Shown here: piece after piece, positions 37,302 through 46,770 of the stretch
Layout of the letters: each line of letters opens with the position of its first letter
Numbering within the stretch: the stretch's first letter is position 1
Origin: Varunaivibrio sulfuroxidans
GTDB lineage: Bacteria > Pseudomonadota > Alphaproteobacteria > Rhodospirillales > Magnetovibrionaceae
Assembly (NCBI RefSeq): GCF_029318635.1
Contig: NZ_CP119676.1
Coordinates: 1,935,001 to 1,999,000, forward strand
Direction: 5' to 3'
Length of the DNA stretch: 64,000 nucleotides
Notes under the pieces: generated by a model
Seen by the model: only the letters and a program-made list of their open reading frames with translations
Database searches by the model: none
What the model was told of the DNA's origin: nothing
Program-made: the position numbers and the translations under genes

Positions 37302-38696
37302 ATGAGCGATTGGACGATTTATGCCCCGGCATCGGCGCCGGGCCGTGCGGGTGTCGCGGTCTTTCGCGTCTCGGGTCCGGCATGTCGAGATGTTTTTTTT
37401 AAATTTACTGGGCAGCATCCAACGAAGCCCAGATTCGCCTACTACGTTGAACTTACCGATCCCGTCGATGGGGGGGCGATCGATGACGCCTTAGCCCTTT
37501 TTTTTCAAGGACCGGCGAGCTTTACCGGCGAGGATGTCGTTGAATTTCACGTCCATGGATCTTCGGCGGTGATGCATAAGCTGAGTGACGTCCTGTCGCG
37601 TATTCCAGGGGTCCGTCTTGCGGACCCTGGCGAATTTACGCGCCGGGCGTTTGAAAATGGAAAGATGGACCTTACCCGAGCCGAAGGTCTCGCGGACCTT
37701 ATCGACGCAGAAACCGAAGCCCAGCGCAAACAGGCCCTGCGGCAATCGCGGGGCGCCCTGGCCGTGCTTTATGATGGCTGGCGCGATCGCCTGCTCTCTC
37801 AGCGGGTAAGGGTCGAGGCGCTTATTGATTTTTCCGATCAAGAGGACGTTTCCGATGCCCTGAGTGGTCCGGCCCGTGATGAGATGTACGAAATCATGCG
37901 GGAAATTGAACGCCACTTGGATGATGGGCGTCGGGGCGAGCGCCTACGTTCTGGGGTTCATCTGGCGATTGTCGGGCCACCGAACGCAGGAAAGTCTTCT
38001 TTGCTCAACGCGCTCTCTAATCGGGACGCGGCCATCGTATCGGAAAAACCGGGAACGACGCGTGATGTCATAGAACTTCGTCTGGATCTTGGTGGGTATC
38101 CCGTCGTGATTGCCGATACCGCGGGTATTCGTCGGGGTGCGGATAGCGTCGAGGAAGAGGGCGTTCGTCGGGCGAGAGTTCGCGCCGCCGAGGCGGATAT
38201 TTGCCTTTTTGTGTATGATGCCTCCGATCCGGCAACTTGGGAGGGAGGAGATGCAGGGGAGAGGACAGATGTTGCGCGCAAGGAGGGTGTTCATGAGAGC
38301 ATCGCACCCAGCGATATCGCCAACGTGACGCGTATCATTGTTTTTAATAAAGTTGATCGTGTTCCCGGGTTCTACCCCCCGCCGTACTCGGGAGGTCGTT
38401 CGGTGGTCATTTCGCTGAAAACCAACGAGGGAATGGAAGATCTTCTCTCCCTTCTTGAAAATAATGTTCGGACCCGGTGTGAGAGCGCCGCCGGACCCGG
38501 GATTACCCGTCAGCGCCACCGTGAATGTTTACAGGCGACACACGACCACCTACGTCGGGCCCTGGACGCTTCCGACCTGGACCTTTGCGCGGAAGACCTG
38601 CGTTTGTCCCTTAACGCGCTGGGACGAATTACCGGTCGTGTCGATGTTGAAGATCTCCTTGATGTTGTTTTTCGTGATTTTTGCATCGGCAAGTGA
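37302..38696 (+). CDS. mnmE: tRNA modification GTPase MnmE (TrmE)
   Basis: 464 residues from ATG 37302 (a GTG three codons earlier is possible). N-terminal THF-binding domain with PGRAGVAVFRVSG, a helical domain, and an inserted GTPase domain with G1 GPPNAGKSS, G3 DTAGIRR and G4 NKVD. It ends in the invariant FCIGK, whose Cys is required for function. With MnmG it adds the carboxymethylaminomethyl group to wobble uridine 34. A 240-base non-coding stretch precedes it. Confidence 0.95.
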   Translation: MSDWTIYAPASAPGRAGVAVFRVSGPACRDVFFKFTGQHPTKPRFAYYVELTDPVDGGAIDDALALFFQGPASFTGEDVVEFHVHGSSAVMHKLSDVLSRIPGVRLADPGEFTRRAFENGKMDLTRAEGLADLIDAETEAQRKQALRQSRGALAVLYDGWRDRLLSQRVRVEALIDFSDQEDVSDALSGPARDEMYEIMREIERHLDDGRRGERLRSGVHLAIVGPPNAGKSSLLNALSNRDAAIVSEKPGTTRDVIELRLDLGGYPVVIADTAGIRRGADSVEEEGVRRARVRAAEADICLFVYDASDPATWEGGDAGERTDVARKEGVHESIAPSDIANVTRIIVFNKVDRVPGFYPPPYSGGRSVVISLKTNEGMEDLLSLLENNVRTRCESAAGPGITRQRHRECLQATHDHLRRALDASDLDLCAEDLRLSLNALGRITGRVDVEDLLDVVFRDFCIGK

Positions 38697-38848
38697 GGTT
38701 GCCACCTCGGCGATATTTGTAGCAATTATTTTTGGTGACGTTGGCAAGCCTTGTCCGTGCGTTTCGCCTGTGATGTCTGTAATAGTGGGGCCGCCTTCAA
38801 TCGCGAGGGTCATGGACACATGGTGAGGGGGGGATAGCGACTGTTTGG

Positions 38849-38864
38849 TGTTTCACGTGAAACA
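38849..38864. other. parS site 1
   Basis: Perfect 16-bp ParB-binding palindrome TGTTTCACGTGAAACA, extended by a further G/C pair on each side. It lies in the mnmE-mnmG gap, 4.5 kb from parB. It matches the consensus parS of chromosomal ParB systems without mismatch and would be the nucleation site for the ParB-DNA complex near the origin. Confidence 0.92.
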
Positions 38865-39014
38865 CACGCACGCCCTTTTTCCGTGCGTCCAAACGATCAT
38901 AGAGGCAAAGCGGGTCCTTCATACGGCGCGCCCGCTGCGTCGAGAACGTTCGCCGATGAACCGCATCGCCTTCACGCCCCCTCCTATCGGGTGTGCCGCA
39001 TGAAGGGTCATACA

Positions 39015-39027
39015 TGCACCGTATTTT
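39015..39027. repeat. TGCACCGTATTTT repeat, copy 1
   Basis: The 13-base string recurs in direct orientation at 39495-39507, and its 11-12-base core recurs inverted at 39549-39560. This copy sits about 25 bases past the stop of the transposase relic, where an insertion-sequence end would be expected. Confidence 0.45.
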
Positions 39028-39052
39028 AGTTTCAGATGACGAGATTCAGAAC

Positions 39053-39301
39053 TCATTGATTGAGGTGGAAGATCACGGATGCGGCAATGCATATCGCCGA
39101 AAAGAGTGCGCGCGCGCAGCGGCCATGGCGTGTTGCGACTCACCGCCAGTCTTTGAGTTTTCCAGACATGCTCTCGGTCTCGTGGCGCTGTTTGTAAAGG
39201 CCCGCGTCGTATTCGATCTTCCGCACGCGATTTTTCTTTGGCGCAACGCATGGCCCGAACCGGCCCAATTTCTCTTGCGTCAGACAAAAATGATCAGTCA
39301 T
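39053..39301 (-). pseudogene. C-terminal relic of an IS5-family (IS427-like) transposase
   Basis: In one minus-strand frame the sequence reads VAPKKNRVRKIEYDAGLYKQ, then RHETESMSGKLKDWR, a stop codon (TGA), and VATRHGRCARALFSAICIAA, SVIFHLNQ and stop. This matches the end of IS5-family transposases (YRQRHKIENMFGRLKDWRR, ATRYDRC, FxSAICIAATVIFWLN). The in-frame TGA replaces an expected Arg, and the catalytic Glu-region ENMF has become ESMS. No N-terminal part is recognisable, so this is a dead fragment. Confidence 0.75.
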
Positions 39302-39306
39302 GGGCA

Positions 39307-39680
39307 GGCCCTTCCGCCAACAATGAGTGAGAACGCGGTAGAGAACGCCGGAAAATTTTAATAGGTCCCGAGCCTGGATGATGCCTTAAGTCGTTTAAGG
39401 AGAGGCTGTTTAAGGAGGGCGGGGTTATGACCTTGATTTTCTCCCAATGACGGGGAAATATTTTTGAAGGGGAGATTTCTCGCCATCTATTTTCTGCACC
39501 GTATTTTTTATTCCAACGTGTTTTTACTTTGGTCATTTTTCGTTTGTGAAAAATACGGTGAAGAAATTAAAAGAAATTTCTTGTTCATGTCTTATTTTCC
39601 TCTCTCACTTATCCCCGAAACGCCTAAAAAAAGATGTCTCTTTTATTGACAGTTTCTGGGGGTGTTATTAGGTTTCTGGC
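39307..39680. other. Gap before mnmG, with repeats
   Basis: About 370 bases, low GC, without a credible gene. It contains a small dyad CCTTAA-GTCGT-TTAAGG (39384-39400) followed by another TTTAAGG, and inverted arms CACCGTATTTTT (39497-39508) and its complement (39549-39560) with 40 bases between. It probably includes the mnmG promoter and remains of the insertion element. Confidence 0.45.
39497..39560. repeat. 12-bp inverted repeat upstream of mnmG
   Basis: CACCGTATTTTT at 39497-39508 and AAAAATACGGTG at 39549-39560, perfect arms with a 40-base AT-rich spacer. The first arm is also a direct repeat of the copy at 39015. Taken with the transposase relic, it may mark former insertion-sequence ends. 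Confidence 0.5.
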
Positions 39681-41549
39681 ATGAACAAATACGACGTTAT
39701 TGTTGTTGGCGGCGGGCACGCCGGATGTGAGGCCGCATGCGCTTCGGCGCGTATGGGCGCGCGGACGCTTTTGCTGACGCACCGCCTTTCAGCGTTGGGT
39801 GAAATGTCTTGTAACCCGGCCATTGGTGGTCTGGCCAAGGGTCAGTTGGTTCGTGAAATCGATGCGCTTGACGGGATTATGGGCCGGGCAATCGACAAGG
39901 CCGGCATTCACTTTCGTATGCTCAATAAAAGTAAGGGTCCGGCCGTTCATGGACCCCGCGCCCAGGCCGACAGGCGCTTATATAAAAAGGCCGTCGCCGA
40001 GTTTATTCACGAAGAAAACCATTTAACGCTCAAAGAGGATCCGGTAGAGGATCTTATGTTTGACGATACCGGCGCCGTTCGGGGTGTATACGGTGCATCT
40101 GGAGAAAATTATGTCGCGGGCGCCGTCGTCATTACAACGGGAACATTTTTGCGCGGCCTTATTCACCTTGGAGATGTGCGCATCCCCGCCGGCCGCGTCG
40201 GCGACCCGCGGGCTACGGGGTTAAGCTATACGTTTCGTAGGTTGGGTTTCGGTTTAGGGCGGCTGAAAACGGGGACGCCCCCCAGGCTGGACCGGGATAC
40301 GATTGACTGGTCTTCTCTTGATGAGCAACCTGGAGATTGTCCGCCGACACCCTTCTCTTATTTGACGGAAAAAATCACCACGCCGCAAACGGTCTGCCAC
40401 ATAACGGCGACAACACAAAAAACACATGAAATTATTCGCGAGAATCTGCATCGATCGCCGCTTTTTTCGGGTCAGATCGAAGGTACCGGTCCGCGATACT
40501 GCCCCTCGATTGAGGATAAGGTGACGCGGTTTGCGGATCGCTCAAGCCATCAAATTTTTTTAGAACCTGAAGGGCTGGACTCGCAGGCGATCTATCCTAA
40601 TGGAATATCCACATCTCTTCCCAAAGACATTCAGGTTGCTTTGTTGGCGACCATTCCGGGATTGTCTCACGTGCGGATGCTCCAGCCTGGGTATGCGATC
40701 GAATATGATTTTGTCGATCCGCGGGAACTCAAGCCCACCCTAGAATGTCTTCGGGTTAGGGGGCTTTATCTGGCGGGTCAAATTAACGGAACGACGGGCT
40801 ACGAAGAGGCCGCGGCTCAGGGTTTAATGGCGGGGCTTAATGCGGCGCTGGCTTGTGGATCGGCGGCCCCCTTTATTTTAGACCGCGCGGATGGCTATAT
40901 CGGTGTTCTTATTGATGACCTCGTTACTTTGGGAACGCAGGAGCCTTACCGGATGTTCACGTCGCGTGCGGAATATCGGTTGGTCTTGCGCGCCGATAAT
41001 GCCGACCGTCGGCTAACGCCTTTGGGGGTGGCCGTCGGCTGCGTTTCGAAAGAACGGCGGAATGTTTTTGATCGCCATATGGCGGAATTGTCCCGAGTAC
41101 AAAATTTGATGGTTTCCTTGGTGGCGTCCCCGACGGAGCTTGCACGAAAGGGAATCCGTATAAATCAAGACGGCGTGCGTCGAAGCGCACAAGATCTGCT
41201 TTCGTACCCTGATGTTATTTGGTCTGATTTGGCTCGCTTGTGGCCGGATCTTGCCTCTGCTGGGCCGGCAACGGTTAAACAGATTGAAATAGACGCTCAA
41301 TACAGTGGATATATCGCACGACAAAAGGCCGATATCGCGGCTTTTCGTCGAGATGAAGCCCTGCTCATTCCTCAAAACTTGGACTATGATGGTATTTCGG
41401 GTTTGTCTAACGAGGTGCGCGCAAAATTGCGGGTGGCCCGCCCCGCAACGCTGGGGGCGGCGGCTCGAATTTCTGGGGTAACGCCAGCGGCGTTGACGCT
41501 TTTGTTGTCTTACGTGCGTCGGGAACAGCGTCCACGTAAGCGGGCCTGA
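39681..41549 (+). CDS. mnmG: tRNA uridine 5-carboxymethylaminomethyl modification enzyme MnmG (GidA)
   Basis: 622 residues. FAD-binding [20 protein letters not shown] at the N-terminus, the conserved [20 protein letters not shown] and [12 protein letters not shown], and the C-terminal helical domain that contacts MnmE. FAD enzyme acting with MnmE on wobble uridines. The gene is flanked on both sides by parS sites, which is common near alphaproteobacterial and other bacterial origins. Confidence 0.96.
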   Translation: MNKYDVIVVGGGHAGCEAACASARMGARTLLLTHRLSALGEMSCNPAIGGLAKGQLVREIDALDGIMGRAIDKAGIHFRMLNKSKGPAVHGPRAQADRRLYKKAVAEFIHEENHLTLKEDPVEDLMFDDTGAVRGVYGASGENYVAGAVVITTGTFLRGLIHLGDVRIPAGRVGDPRATGLSYTFRRLGFGLGRLKTGTPPRLDRDTIDWSSLDEQPGDCPPTPFSYLTEKITTPQTVCHITATTQKTHEIIRENLHRSPLFSGQIEGTGPRYCPSIEDKVTRFADRSSHQIFLEPEGLDSQAIYPNGISTSLPKDIQVALLATIPGLSHVRMLQPGYAIEYDFVDPRELKPTLECLRVRGLYLAGQINGTTGYEEAAAQGLMAGLNAALACGSAAPFILDRADGYIGVLIDDLVTLGTQEPYRMFTSRAEYRLVLRADNADRRLTPLGVAVGCVSKERRNVFDRHMAELSRVQNLMVSLVASPTELARKGIRINQDGVRRSAQDLLSYPDVIWSDLARLWPDLASAGPATVKQIEIDAQYSGYIARQKADIAAFRRDEALLIPQNLDYDGISGLSNEVRAKLRVARPATLGAAARISGVTPAALTLLLSYVRREQRPRKRA

Positions 41550-41580
41550 TTGACGGTCCCTGCGCGGGAATATTCTTTCT

Positions 41581-41624
41581 TTTGTCTACTTGGCCTTTGT
41601 CTACTTGGGCCTTTGCCTGCTTGG
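41581..41624. repeat. Imperfect triple tandem repeat downstream of mnmG
   Basis: TTTGTCTACTTGGCC, TTTGTCTACTTGGGCC and TTTGCCTGCTTGG follow each other directly. This is in the 296-base mnmG-rsmG gap, about 130 bases before parS site 2. No coding potential on either strand looks real. Purpose unknown. Confidence 0.6.
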
Positions 41625-41755
41625 AGAGGGGGCCCGGTGTCTGGACGTATTCTATCGGAGGGGGCACGTGAACCGTAGGTGGCGTATCTCCTAGCGATTT
41701 CGGAATGTGGACCATCGCAGCCAATATTTCAGGCTGACACGCGAACGGGCCGCGC

Positions 41756-41771
41756 TGTTTCACGTGAAACA
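41756..41771. other. parS site 2
   Basis: Second perfect TGTTTCACGTGAAACA palindrome, 75 bases before rsmG. Together with site 1 it brackets mnmG. A weaker CACGTGAA half match is at about 41666. ParB should load and spread from here. Confidence 0.92.
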
Positions 41772-41845
41772 AAATCGATTAAATTAAAATCAAACCCAAG
41801 GCAAACCGTATCCATAAGGCTGCAGGGAAGAAAGTTATATTTATA

Positions 41846-42490
41846 ATGTCGGATCAAGACGCGGTATTGTTACAAGATCAGGCGTGGGGTGAGGCGCTTC
41901 TCACACAAAATTTCTCGCTAATGCCCGAAACGCTGGAAAAATTAAAAATTTATGCCGAGCTTTTACGAAAATGGCAGCACAAAATAAATCTTGTCGGACC
42001 CTCGACGATCCCTTTTTTGTGGAGACGGCATTTCGTCGATTCGGCGCAGTTAGTGGCATACATGCCCAAAACACCTGGGGTAATCGTTGATATCGGAAGC
42101 GGCGCCGGTTTTCCGGGTATGGTTCTTGCGCTTCTCACAGGGAATAGGGCGCATCTGATTGATAGCGATACCCGGAAAAGCTTGTTTTTGCGGGAAGTCA
42201 AGCGCGAGACAGGGGCTAACGTCGAAATTCACAACCGCCGGATCGAAGAAATAACCCCGCTTGAGGGTGATATTCTTACCTCTCGGGCGCTGGCGCGCCT
42301 CGATGCCTTGTTGGATTTGGGGCGGCCTCACATCAAAGAAAAAGGAATGTGCCTTCTTCTTAAGGGCAGGCAGGGCCCGGAAGAATTGACGCAAGCACAA
42401 AAACGGTGGAAGATGGACGCCACTTGGCGCCAAAGTCTTTCTGATGAAAGCGGCTTGGTTCTAAAGCTCGAAAATATTTCCCGGCGGTAG
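41846..42490 (+). CDS. rsmG: 16S rRNA (guanine-N7)-methyltransferase RsmG (GidB)
   Basis: 214 residues. SAM-binding VIVDIGSGAGFPGMVLALL, then LIDSDTRKSLFLREV and the family segment LLRKWQHKINLVGPSTI near residue 40. It methylates G527 of 16S rRNA in the small subunit. The gene follows parS site 2 and precedes parA by about 90 nt. The order mnmG-rsmG-parA-parB is conserved around bacterial origins. Confidence 0.95.
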   Translation: MSDQDAVLLQDQAWGEALLTQNFSLMPETLEKLKIYAELLRKWQHKINLVGPSTIPFLWRRHFVDSAQLVAYMPKTPGVIVDIGSGAGFPGMVLALLTGNRAHLIDSDTRKSLFLREVKRETGANVEIHNRRIEEITPLEGDILTSRALARLDALLDLGRPHIKEKGMCLLLKGRQGPEELTQAQKRWKMDATWRQSLSDESGLVLKLENISRR

Positions 42491-42581
42491 CGGGTATCCG
42501 TTCTTACCGTCCGTGTACCCACCCTTGTAGCATATGCCCGCCCTTAATGCCGGCCCTTGATGATTGAGCGCAAAGAGTACC

Positions 42582-43388
42582 ATGGAAAAAAAAGGCCCGT
42601 TAGAGCGAGAACATCCACGCATTATTTCGATCGCAAATCAAAAAGGTGGCGTTGGTAAGACGACAACGGCCATAAATCTAGCGACGGCGCTGGCCGCCGT
42701 TAAGCAGCGGGTGCTTCTTATCGATCTTGATCCCCAGGGTAACGCCAGCACGGGTTTGGGTCTTGATCAGGCGAGTCGGAGGCGGGACAGCTACCAGGTT
42801 ATCATTGGGGATATCGCACTTAGCGAGGCCATTCAAAAAACAGCTATTCCCGGTCTCGATATCATTCCGGCGGGCGTGGATTTGTCCGCGGCGGAAATAG
42901 AGCTGGTGGATGTCGAGCGGCGTGAATACTGTTTGCGCAACGCCATTGGTGACGGCGCCGCTCATTATGACTATATTTTAATCGACTGCCCGCCCGCGTT
43001 GGGACTTTTGACGTTGAACGCTTTGGTGGCGTCGCAGGCGATCCTGGTTCCCTTGCAGTGCGAATTTTTCGCCCTTGAGGGAATTAGCCACTTAATGCGT
43101 ACGGTGGCCCAGGTACAGAAAATTTTTAACCATGGTCTTGAGCTTCAGGGGATTGTTTTGACCATGTTCGACAAGCGAAATAATTTATCCGAACAGGTCG
43201 CCGCCGATGTGCGAGAATATTTTGGCGATAAGGTCTATGAAACGGTAATCCCCCGGAATGTTCGGGTCTCTGAAGCGCCGTCCTATGGACGGCCCGTCTT
43301 GATGTACGATATGGCCTGCGCCGGATCGCAAGCCTATCTTCATCTTGCCGGAGAGATCTTACGTCGGGAAGGGCATAAGGCGGTATAA
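42582..43388 (+). CDS. parA: Chromosome partitioning ATPase ParA
   Basis: 268 residues from ATG 42582. Deviant Walker A KGGVGKTT (residues 21-28) after IISIANQ, Walker A' ILIDCPPALGLLTLNAL, and the DPQGNASTGLG loop. MinD/ParA-type ATPase that forms a nucleoid-bound gradient and moves ParB-parS complexes. No N-terminal HTH, so it is the chromosomal (type Ib-like) form. Its last base is shared with the parB start. The upstream TTG at 42564 is less likely because AAGAG precedes the ATG. Confidence 0.95.
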   Translation: MEKKGPLEREHPRIISIANQKGGVGKTTTAINLATALAAVKQRVLLIDLDPQGNASTGLGLDQASRRRDSYQVIIGDIALSEAIQKTAIPGLDIIPAGVDLSAAEIELVDVERREYCLRNAIGDGAAHYDYILIDCPPALGLLTLNALVASQAILVPLQCEFFALEGISHLMRTVAQVQKIFNHGLELQGIVLTMFDKRNNLSEQVAADVREYFGDKVYETVIPRNVRVSEAPSYGRPVLMYDMACAGSQAYLHLAGEILRREGHKAV

Positions 43389-44989
43389 TGTCGGAAGAAA
43401 CAAAACGCAGGAAACTTGGTCGAGGCCTTTCCTCTTTGCTTGGTGGAGAGAAAGAGGATTTTACAGAGTTGGATAGGGTGCGTTCAACGAAGACGGTGCC
43501 GATAGAATTCCTTCATCCTGGAAAATACCAACCTCGCCAGCAGATGAACGCCGAAGATCTGGAAGATCTCGCCCGTTCAATTCGGGAAAAGGGCGTGTTG
43601 ATGCCGCTTTTAGTGCGGCGCGATCCCGAGGCCCCCGAGGAATACGAAATTATCGCGGGCGAGCGTCGTTGGCGTGCGGCTCAGTTGGCGCAACTTCATG
43701 AAGTTCCCATTATTATTAAAGAGTTAAGCGATCAAGAAACACTTGAGGTCGCCCTGATCGAGAACCTCCAAAGGCAAGACCTTTCCCCCTTAGAAGAGGC
43801 GGCGGGCTATCAACGCCTCATGGACGAATTTTCCCACACCCAGGAACAGTTGGCGGAAAGCGTTGGGAAAAGCCGCCCACACATCGCGAACACCATGCGC
43901 CTTCTCGGTCTGCCCGAAGAGGTCAAGGCCTTATTGGCGCAGGGCGCGATCAGCGCGGGCCATGCCCGTGCGTTGTTGGGGGCCGACGATCCGACGGGGC
44001 TTGCTAAAAATGTGGTAAAAAGTGGGCTTAACGTACGACAGACCGAACGTCTGGTTAAGAGCGCGGCGTCGAAGGACGAACGCAAGGCGCCGGCTTCGGG
44101 GAAGGGGTCGAAAACGCACGCTAAGGATTCCGATACCCTGGCCCTTGAGCGTGATTTGGCCAATCTGCTGGGGCTTAAGGTCGAAATTGCTTTTAAGGGA
44201 GATGCCGGCGCTCTAACGATACATTATACGAGTCTGGAACAGCTGGACGATATTCTCGCCCGCTTAAGCCACGGCGCTCACGGTCATAGTGCTCACGGTC
44301 ATGGCGCTCATGACACGGGTGAAGATATTGATCTGGACGAAGGGATAGAGCCCTTGTCAGAGCATTCGAGCGAAGACGCCCGCGTCGATGTGCCGCCCGA
44401 AGCCGATATCCCGCCTGAAGATACCTTGGACGATTTGGATTCTCTCCTGGAAAATGCGGTCGGCGTCGTCGATTCGGAAAATGGAGACGACTCCGCCCCC
44501 ACCGATATGGACCCCTTGGGCGATGTCGGCGATATTGAAGAGGCCCCGGACGATATCGGCTTGGGCGATATTGAAAATGAAGAAGATATTGTCGTGGCCG
44601 AGGATACCGCCGACCCTGGTCTCGGGCTCCAGGAAGATGCGCCGACGCCTGAAACTCAGGATGACGGTGGGTCGCAGTCGTGGAAAAATGCGGTCGAAGA
44701 GCACGCCGAATCCAAAGACAGCCCAGAGGATATGGATGATAACGAGGATTTCGAAGCTTTTGCGCAAGAGGAAGCCCAGGAACCGGAAGGTGGCCTTCTT
44801 GAAAATGGCGCGTCGGATGAAGATAAAAATGAGGATGAAGAAGATGGCGCCGACGCCATAGCGCGCGCCATGGCCGAGGATATCCTTAATATTATCCCTT
44901 CCGACACTGAGATCGAGGCCGACGCTGAGAACCAGGCCGACGAGGCCGAAAATGACGGCGACGAGGAACGTGCGCGAAAGGATACCTAA
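43388..44989 (+). CDS. parB: ParB/Spo0J partition protein with a long acidic C-terminal tail
   Basis: 533 residues against about 290 usually. N-terminal ParB/CTPase domain (about 34-130) with GERRWRAA at 91-98 and ENLQRQDLSPLEEA. HTH region (about 150-175, QEQLAESVGKSRPHIANTMR). C-terminal dimerisation domain (about 251-293, LERDLANLLGLKVEIAF). After it comes an extra segment: a His-rich stretch SHGAHGHSAHGHGAHD (294-309), then over 220 residues very rich in Asp and Glu (about 85 D/E and 8 K/R by hand count) ending in DEERARKDT. Near the end is one hydrophobic island, AIARAMAEDILNIIP. The start overlaps parA by 1 nt, so expression is coupled. The tail is in frame with a normal stop and codon use similar to the rest of the gene. 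Confidence 0.94.
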   Translation: MSEETKRRKLGRGLSSLLGGEKEDFTELDRVRSTKTVPIEFLHPGKYQPRQQMNAEDLEDLARSIREKGVLMPLLVRRDPEAPEEYEIIAGERRWRAAQLAQLHEVPIIIKELSDQETLEVALIENLQRQDLSPLEEAAGYQRLMDEFSHTQEQLAESVGKSRPHIANTMRLLGLPEEVKALLAQGAISAGHARALLGADDPTGLAKNVVKSGLNVRQTERLVKSAASKDERKAPASGKGSKTHAKDSDTLALERDLANLLGLKVEIAFKGDAGALTIHYTSLEQLDDILARLSHGAHGHSAHGHGAHDTGEDIDLDEGIEPLSEHSSEDARVDVPPEADIPPEDTLDDLDSLLENAVGVVDSENGDDSAPTDMDPLGDVGDIEEAPDDIGLGDIENEEDIVVAEDTADPGLGLQEDAPTPETQDDGGSQSWKNAVEEHAESKDSPEDMDDNEDFEAFAQEEAQEPEGGLLENGASDEDKNEDEEDGADAIARAMAEDILNIIPSDTEIEADAENQADEAENDGDEERARKDT

Positions 44990-45177
44990 TTTTCGACCGT
45001 ATTAACCCCGAAGCCGTAGGCGTGTGTTGGCGTTGCACATGATCCCTCTCCTTTTTCCCTTCGGTCTGGAGGTTGGCGTATTGTGCAAGGCCCTGGGCCG
45101 GCGTCTCCGGTGGCGTCTCCCGGTTATTTTTATCGACAGGTCGTATTGGGTATTTTCAGGAACGTTTCGCGTAGAGG

Positions 45178-46203
45178 CTAACGGCGGGCTATCTGTGCGA
45201 TGGCCATGAGGGCGCGGGCGCATACGGCTTGGTCGGGGATGCCGGTGGTTTTGCAGTCCATCTCAGCCTCAAGGAGGCGATCGAGGGCGCGCGATAGCCG
45301 CTTTTTCCCCGCCCAGAGACGGACGTGCTCGGTGAAGGGATCGACAAACTTATAAAAAACAGGTGGCCGCAGCGCCTTAACCGCCATTGCGGGGCTTTGT
45401 CCGCTTTGGACGTCGCTGACCGCCTGATGAATGCGCATGAAGTGATACGACTGCGCGCGCAGGATTTTAACCGGGGGATTCCCGTCTTCGAAGGCGCGAG
45501 CGATGGCCCCGTCAAGGGCCTGCAAGTTGCCGCCGGCGCAGGCATAGACCACATCGTCGAGAGAAGACGCGGCGCTGTCTCCGATCGCCGCGCGAACATC
45601 CTCAAGTGAAATTGTTCCCGGCCCGCCTTTATAGAGCACCAGCTTTTCAAGTTCATTGCGGGTTAGGGCGCGATCGGAGCCAAGATTGTGAAGCAAAAAC
45701 GCCATGGCGTCGGCGGAAGGTTTCATATTCAGGGGCGCCAATGTCTTGCGGATAAGGTCGCCTAAGGTGCGTGAATCGTCCGCATAACAGGCCAGTGCGG
45801 CTGCGTTTGGGGTCTTTTCGAACAGTGTGCGCAGCTTGGAGCGCGCGGGCAAAGCCGGCGCAGTGATGATGACCAAGGCGCTTTGCGGTGTTGCCCGTTT
45901 CAAAAAATCGGCAAAGATCGGGGCGAGGGAGTCCGCGCCCTCGTCAACGGTCACCACACGCCCTCCGCCACCAAAGGAGAGGGCGTTTGCCTCGTCGCCC
46001 AGTCGCGCGGGGTCTGTTTTAAGAGAGGACGCCTTAAGGTTAACGGTGCAAAAGGGATCTCCGGGATCGGCCACCTGGGTTTTGACCAACATATCGCTTC
46101 GTTCACGGACGAGTCCGTCATCCTGGCCATAGATGAGCACGGCGCGAACGTTGGCGGGCGGCGCTTGAACGAAGGCGTCTATGGCGCGTGGGGCGATTTT
46201 CAC
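45178..46203 (-). CDS. holA: DNA polymerase III delta subunit HolA
   Basis: 341 residues, GTG start with GAGG upstream. Begins MKIAPRAIDAFVQAPPANVR and contains VLIYGQDDGLVRERSD, the HolA N-terminal pattern. Middle AAA+ domain lacks Walker motifs, as in other delta subunits. It opens the beta clamp within the clamp loader. Follows lptE by 45 nt on the same strand; the leuS-lptE-holA order is conserved in Gram-negative bacteria. Confidence 0.93.
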   Translation of the reverse strand: MKIAPRAIDAFVQAPPANVRAVLIYGQDDGLVRERSDMLVKTQVADPGDPFCTVNLKASSLKTDPARLGDEANALSFGGGGRVVTVDEGADSLAPIFADFLKRATPQSALVIITAPALPARSKLRTLFEKTPNAAALACYADDSRTLGDLIRKTLAPLNMKPSADAMAFLLHNLGSDRALTRNELEKLVLYKGGPGTISLEDVRAAIGDSAASSLDDVVYACAGGNLQALDGAIARAFEDGNPPVKILRAQSYHFMRIHQAVSDVQSGQSPAMAVKALRPPVFYKFVDPFTEHVRLWAGKKRLSRALDRLLEAEMDCKTTGIPDQAVCARALMAIAQIARR

Positions 46204-46248
46204 GGATAGCCTCTTTCCCGGCGTGGCCGCGCGTTCACCGCGCGCGGG

Positions 46249-46770
46249 TTATTCGTAGGCGATGCGGTTAAAATAAACGGCGAGTTGGGTGCGGATTTCA
46301 TCGGCCAATTCCGTGAGGGCGCGGTCCTCGGCATCCTTTTCGGCGATCAAGGTTGCATAATCCGAAGACATGATGTCATACCCCGCGACGACAAGTTTCG
46401 TTCCGCTGACCTCAATTTTGCGAGATGCGCCATCCCGAAGAGCGAAGGTCGCCGTGACGCGAAGATTCGCGCGGGTTGCGATAGCGCTTTTTTGGACGGC
46501 CAACTGTTCGACCGAATGTTGAAGTATAATGCTCAGGTTGTACTTAGGGGCCAGCGCCTCACCCTGGGGATTTAGACGCTCAAGGAGGAGATTGTGGAAT
46601 TTTTGTCCGATGCGATCGGGAATATTCGATACGCGAATTTGCGCCAGGGGGCCTGCGTTTTGGGGGCTTGTTCTCAGGTGCAGGGGGTGAAAGCCGCAAC
46701 CGGCAAGGACAACCAAGGCGAGGCCAAGGAGGAAGGGGGTTGAAAATTTGTTTCGATTACGCAACAACAT
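46249..46770 (-). CDS. lptE: LPS-assembly lipoprotein LptE
   Basis: 173 residues. Lipoprotein signal with LAGC (Cys25) and the motif CGFHPLH, usual for LptE. The remaining sequence is a small alpha/beta fold ([20 protein letters not shown]) of the LptE family. It plugs the LptD barrel and guides lipopolysaccharide to the outer leaflet. It overlaps leuS by 14 nt. Confidence 0.92.
   Translation of the reverse strand: MLLRNRNKFSTPFLLGLALVVLAGCGFHPLHLRTSPQNAGPLAQIRVSNIPDRIGQKFHNLLLERLNPQGEALAPKYNLSIILQHSVEQLAVQKSAIATRANLRVTATFALRDGASRKIEVSGTKLVVAGYDIMSSDYATLIAEKDAEDRALTELADEIRTQLAVYFNRIAYE

Noticed and set aside
38993-39361. Plus-strand open frame of 122 codons in the mnmE-mnmG gap
   Set aside because: It is antisense to the transposase relic, has no recognisable family and no good ribosome site; the minus-strand reading explains the sequence better.
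41660-41675. Possible third parS near 41666
   Set aside because: Only CACGTGAA of the palindrome is present; half of the 16-bp site does not match.
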